Source: an uncultured Luminiphilus sp. (lineage in GTDB: Bacteria > Pseudomonadota > Gammaproteobacteria > Pseudomonadales > Halieaceae). Taken from it: 64,000 nucleotides of DNA. The stretch spans positions 1-64,000 of the forward strand of contig CALSVI010000012.1 in the NCBI GenBank assembly GCA_943840615.1. Direction: 5' to 3'. This document shows, piece by piece, positions 60,495-64,000 of the stretch; position 1 is the first letter of the stretch; each line of letters starts with the position of its first letter. A program made the position numbers and the translations under genes. The notes below the pieces were generated by a model, which searched no databases, had not been told where the DNA came from, and saw only the letters and a list, made by a program, of their open reading frames with translations.

Positions 60495-62191
60495 TCATGT
60501 GCGCGGGCCTGCCGGCACGGCTCTCACCGGCTCACCCTCGCGTTGCCGGCTCTGCCACTCAGTGGCCTGCCACACCGGGGCTTCCTCTCTCTGCGGCGCC
60601 CTGCCCCGAATCAGATCAGACGCCCGCTCGGCCACCATAATGGTCGGCGCATTGAGGTTGCCATTGGGAATCATCGGGAAGATCGACGAATCGACAACGC
60701 GGAGTCCTTCGAGGCCGCGAACACGGCACTCGGGATCGACCACGGCCATGCGTCATCCGCCGCTCCCATCTTGCAGGAACAGGAAGGATGATAGGCCGTC
60801 TCCACGTTGTCCCTCACCCAGGTATCCACGGCCTCGTCGTCCGATAAATCGACCGCTGGCTGGATCTCCTCAGCGCGATAAGCATCCAATGCCGGCTGTT
60901 GAAGTATTTCTCGCGTCAGGCGCAGACAGCTGCGCCAATCTGCCCGATCCCGCTCAGTGGCCAGGTAGTTAAAGAGAATGCGGGGTTCGTCCTGCGCGTT
61001 AGGGCCGGAGATGCGCACCGTGCCGCGGCTTTCCGGTTTGTTGGGGCCCACGTGCACCTGAAAACCGTGGCCGGAAAAAGCGGCGCGGCCGTCGTAGCGG
61101 ATGGCCGCAGGCAAAAAGTGGTATTGAATATCGGGCGAGGCGATCCCGGAACGCGATCGGATAAATCCACAGGACTCGAAGTGATTCGTGGCGCCCAACC
61201 CCGTTTTAGTCAGGACCCACTGCACACCGATACGGAGTTTCGCCCACCAACTCAAATGGCCATTAACGGTGATCGGCGCCTCGCAGCGGTACTGAAAATA
61301 CACCTCAAGATGATCTTGCAAGTTTTCGCCCACACCGGGAAGTTCGTGCTGCACCTCGACTCCCGCCTCGGCGAGGATCGCCACGGGCCCGATCCCTGAG
61401 CGCTGCAAAATCGTGGGCGAGCCGATTGATCCGGCACTCAGAATCACTTCCCGACTAGCGTTTGCGACACAGGCCTGTCCACGACGATGATATCGAACGC
61501 CCGTCACACGTTGATCCGAGAGGATCAACGTATCGACCTCAGCTTCAGTCACAACCGTTAAATTGGATCGCTTGCGGGCGGGCTCGAGATAGGCCAGATC
61601 GGTGGAACATCGCTCGCCCCGCCGCACTGTCATGTGCATGGGACCGAAGCCTTCCTGCCGATAACCGTTGTAATCCTCGGTCTTGCCGTAGCCCGCTTCC
61701 TCTCCCGCGGCAACGAACGCTTCATAGAGCGGATTTCGCATATTGTTACCGTTGCAGGTATCAACGGGGCCTTCGCCGCCGCGATAAGTGTCCTCACCCC
61801 CCATCCAGCGCTCAGCGCGCTTGAAATAAGGCAGGCAATCCGCGTAGCTCCACCCTGTGGCACCGGCACCGACCCACTGATCAAAATCCGCGGCGTGCCC
61901 TCGCACATACACCATGCCATTGATGGCCGACGAGCCACCCAATACCTTGCCCCGCGCACAGTCCATGCGTCGCCCGTCCAGGCCGGGCTCTGGCTGCCCC
62001 CAATAACCCCAGCTAAATCGCGCGCTATTCATGGGAATCGACAACGCGGTTGGCATACGGATGAAAAGACTACGATCGTCCTTGCCCGCTTCAAGCAGTA
62101 ACACTGAATGCGCGGGATCTTCGCTCAAACGATTCGCCAGCACACAGCCCGCAGAGCCGGCGCCGATCACGATGTAGTCAAACTCGTTCAT
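60495..62191 (-). CDS. GMC oxidoreductase (choline dehydrogenase-like), interrupted by a frameshift near 60750
   Basis: [34 protein letters not shown]-terminus [45 protein letters not shown] in another frame. Confidence 0.85.
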
Positions 62192-62313
62192 GCACCCTCG
62201 ATAAGCGACTGACGCTGCGTCAGCCGGCACAACAGCCAGAACGCCACCATACCCATACCCGCCACCGCGATGATCATAATCTGAGCATAAGCGGCAATGC
62301 GTTCTCGATTCAT
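62188..62313 (-). CDS. 41-aa single-TM protein, ATGA-overlapping with GMC oxidoreductase
   Basis: Manual reading: [41 protein letters not shown]; absent from ORF track because of length. Confidence 0.6.
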   Translation of the reverse strand: MNRERIAAYAQIMIIAVAGMGMVAFWLLCRLTQRQSLIEGA

Positions 62314-62321
62314 ATCGGCTC

Positions 62322-63374
62322 CTAGTCGATGAACGACGCACCATCCAAGTGACGCGCCACATGATCGGGAATGGTAATCCCCAGATGCCTCGCAACAGAA
62401 GGATAGATATCGACGATCTCGGGCGTATTGAAAAACCGCGGGGTTAACCGCTCGCTATTGGTTGCGATCCAGATGGTGCGCTCGCGCTCACTCTGACCGC
62501 CATGGTCCCGCCCGGTTGCTTCATCCCGGCCATGATCGGTGGTGACAATGACCAGCCAATCTTCATGATGCGCATGCTGTCGTGCGAGCACGGCTGACCA
62601 GAGTCGGTGGACCCGCCTGTCCATATCTATCACCGCGCGATCAAATTCGACACTGTCACCGTACTCGTGGGCAACATCATCGGTGTACTGCAGGTATACC
62701 CAAGACAAATCGGGACCCTCAGTCTCAATCACCGTTGCGGCTTCCTCGCTGACGGCATCATCAATATCAGCGATCTGTCCGGCCAGATCCTGAAAAGGGA
62801 AACGCTTAGCATCGTCCTCCAAGCCATCCAACACAAAATCAAAGCGGAAGTCTCCGCCCTCGGGAAGGCCTGCGCCCACTAATATCGTGCGGTTGTCCGT
62901 CCAGGTGGAGAAGATACCCAGACGCAGCTCTGGCTTAACGGTTTTTGCAACGCGAAAAATATTCCAGTAATCGTAGTTGGGAGAAATCAGATAGTTTCTG
63001 TACACATTGTGTTTGTTAGCCCAGGTACCGGTTAGCAAACCCATATAACCCGGCGCAGAAATCGTCGGGGTCTCCCCAGGCTTACCAATGGGACCACCCA
63101 CCTGAGCGCGGTGATATGCGCCCACAGCGGCGATCGCATCAATGGCAGGAGTGGGAACGCGCTCGATTACATCGGCGGGGATCCCATCGACAATGACGAA
63201 GACTACTTTCGGCGCCGGCGGCGTCCCGGCATGGGCTATCCATGCGTTTAGCGCGACGATCAGCACCACGGCGCCGCAGAGCACCTTAAGGGGCGCCGCT
63301 CCGCAGGGCAGCCGGCGCATCCATGTCGACGCAGTCAAAAATAGTAGGGCACCGGTGAGGCGCCGTCGGGTCAT
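62322..63374 (-). CDS. alkaline phosphatase superfamily protein (nucleotide pyrophosphatase/phosphodiesterase type), membrane anchored or exported
   Basis: [58 protein letters not shown]. Confidence 0.8.
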   Translation of the reverse strand: MTRRRLTGALLFLTASTWMRRLPCGAAPLKVLCGAVVLIVALNAWIAHAGTPPAPKVVFVIVDGIPADVIERVPTPAIDAIAAVGAYHRAQVGGPIGKPGETPTISAPGYMGLLTGTWANKHNVYRNYLISPNYDYWNIFRVAKTVKPELRLGIFSTWTDNRTILVGAGLPEGGDFRFDFVLDGLEDDAKRFPFQDLAGQIADIDDAVSEEAATVIETEGPDLSWVYLQYTDDVAHEYGDSVEFDRAVIDMDRRVHRLWSAVLARQHAHHEDWLVIVTTDHGRDEATGRDHGGQSERERTIWIATNSERLTPRFFNTPEIVDIYPSVARHLGITIPDHVARHLDGASFID

Positions 63375-63568
63375 CATCACTTACAACCTGCGAGCAGTAC
63401 CGGTGCCATTATGCCGACTACCGGAAAGTAGGGGAAAGCCTCACGGCATCGCTATTCATTGAACGTTAGCCCGCTTTACAGACCGTCCCCTGCTCGTTGA
63501 AGATAGAAGGCGCCACCGTCCGCAGGGACACAGGCTCGCCGACTACTCATAATAGGGTTTGGAACGCC

Positions 63569-64000
63569 ATGCCTGCGATACCCTCGATTCCGCTCATTCA
63601 CCTCGAGCACGACGACAACCAGATCCTGCCAACGCTGGAGCGCGCCCTGACTGCAACAGGCTTTGTGCTGGTAGAAGGGCACGGCGTCCCCCGGTTACTG
63701 GTCGCCACTATGCGACGGCAGCTGGCCGCCTATTTTGCCCGACCGTTGGTCGATAAAATGGCCGAGCACATCACAGCGCACAACTATCGTGGTTATATCC
63801 CCCTCGGGTTTTTTTCGCCCAACATCGAAGGCGTTTCGGCTGATCAATATGAAGGTTACAAGCTGCATAATGAGACGGCAGCAGACGACCCTATCTGTGC
63901 CGTCTGTGACCTCTATGGCCCTAATCGTTGGCCTGAACAGCCCGCCGGGTTGCACGACACCGTGCAGACCTTTTGGCAGGCCTGCGATACGGCGGGGCAG
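63569..64000 (+). CDS. 2-oxoglutarate/Fe(II) oxygenase family (isopenicillin N synthase-like), truncated by window end
   Basis: Manual reading: MPAIPSIPLIHLEHDDNQILPTLERALTATGFVLVEGHGVPRLLVATMRRQLAAYFARPLVDKMAE...; no stop before 64000. Confidence 0.7.
   Translation, partial: MPAIPSIPLIHLEHDDNQILPTLERALTATGFVLVEGHGVPRLLVATMRRQLAAYFARPLVDKMAEHITAHNYRGYIPLGFFSPNIEGVSADQYEGYKLHNETAADDPICAVCDLYGPNRWPEQPAGLHDTVQTFWQACDTAGQ

Overview
The window is a gene-dense chromosomal segment from what looks like a marine gammaproteobacterium. An OM60/NOR5 (Halieaceae)-type origin is an inference from gene content only. I saw no rRNA, tRNA, CRISPR array, transposase or prophage. Content is mostly catabolic and transport genes: three acyl-CoA ligases, zinc alcohol dehydrogenases, a P450, a Rieske oxygenase, a BVMO-like monooxygenase, PhyH and 2OG oxygenases, three TonB-dependent receptors (one with His/Glu-rich loops), a SulP permease with a universal stress protein, a DmdA-like demethylase convergent with a DmdB-like ligase, dinB, rhlE and an ABC-F gene. 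Main second-look items: (1) a shared TTGGCA-N7-TGCCA dyad (also GG-N10-GC, sigma54-like spacing) upstream of two separate GST genes; (2) a TonB receptor / secreted lipoprotein / PhoB-like regulator unit with a Pho-box-like site; (3) a 74-aa precursor with a signal peptide and an IPTL/VPTL-CTERM-like tail, just downstream of a glycosyltransferase; (4) a compact operon of AP-superfamily phosphodiesterase, an unannotated 41-aa membrane protein, GMC oxidoreductase and short BCCT-type transporter; (5) six genes that each appear interrupted by a single-base frameshift, plus a glycosyltransferase with no canonical start codon. The frameshifts may be sequence errors and need raw-read checks. All calls come from reading the sequence and the supplied ORFs; no database search was run.
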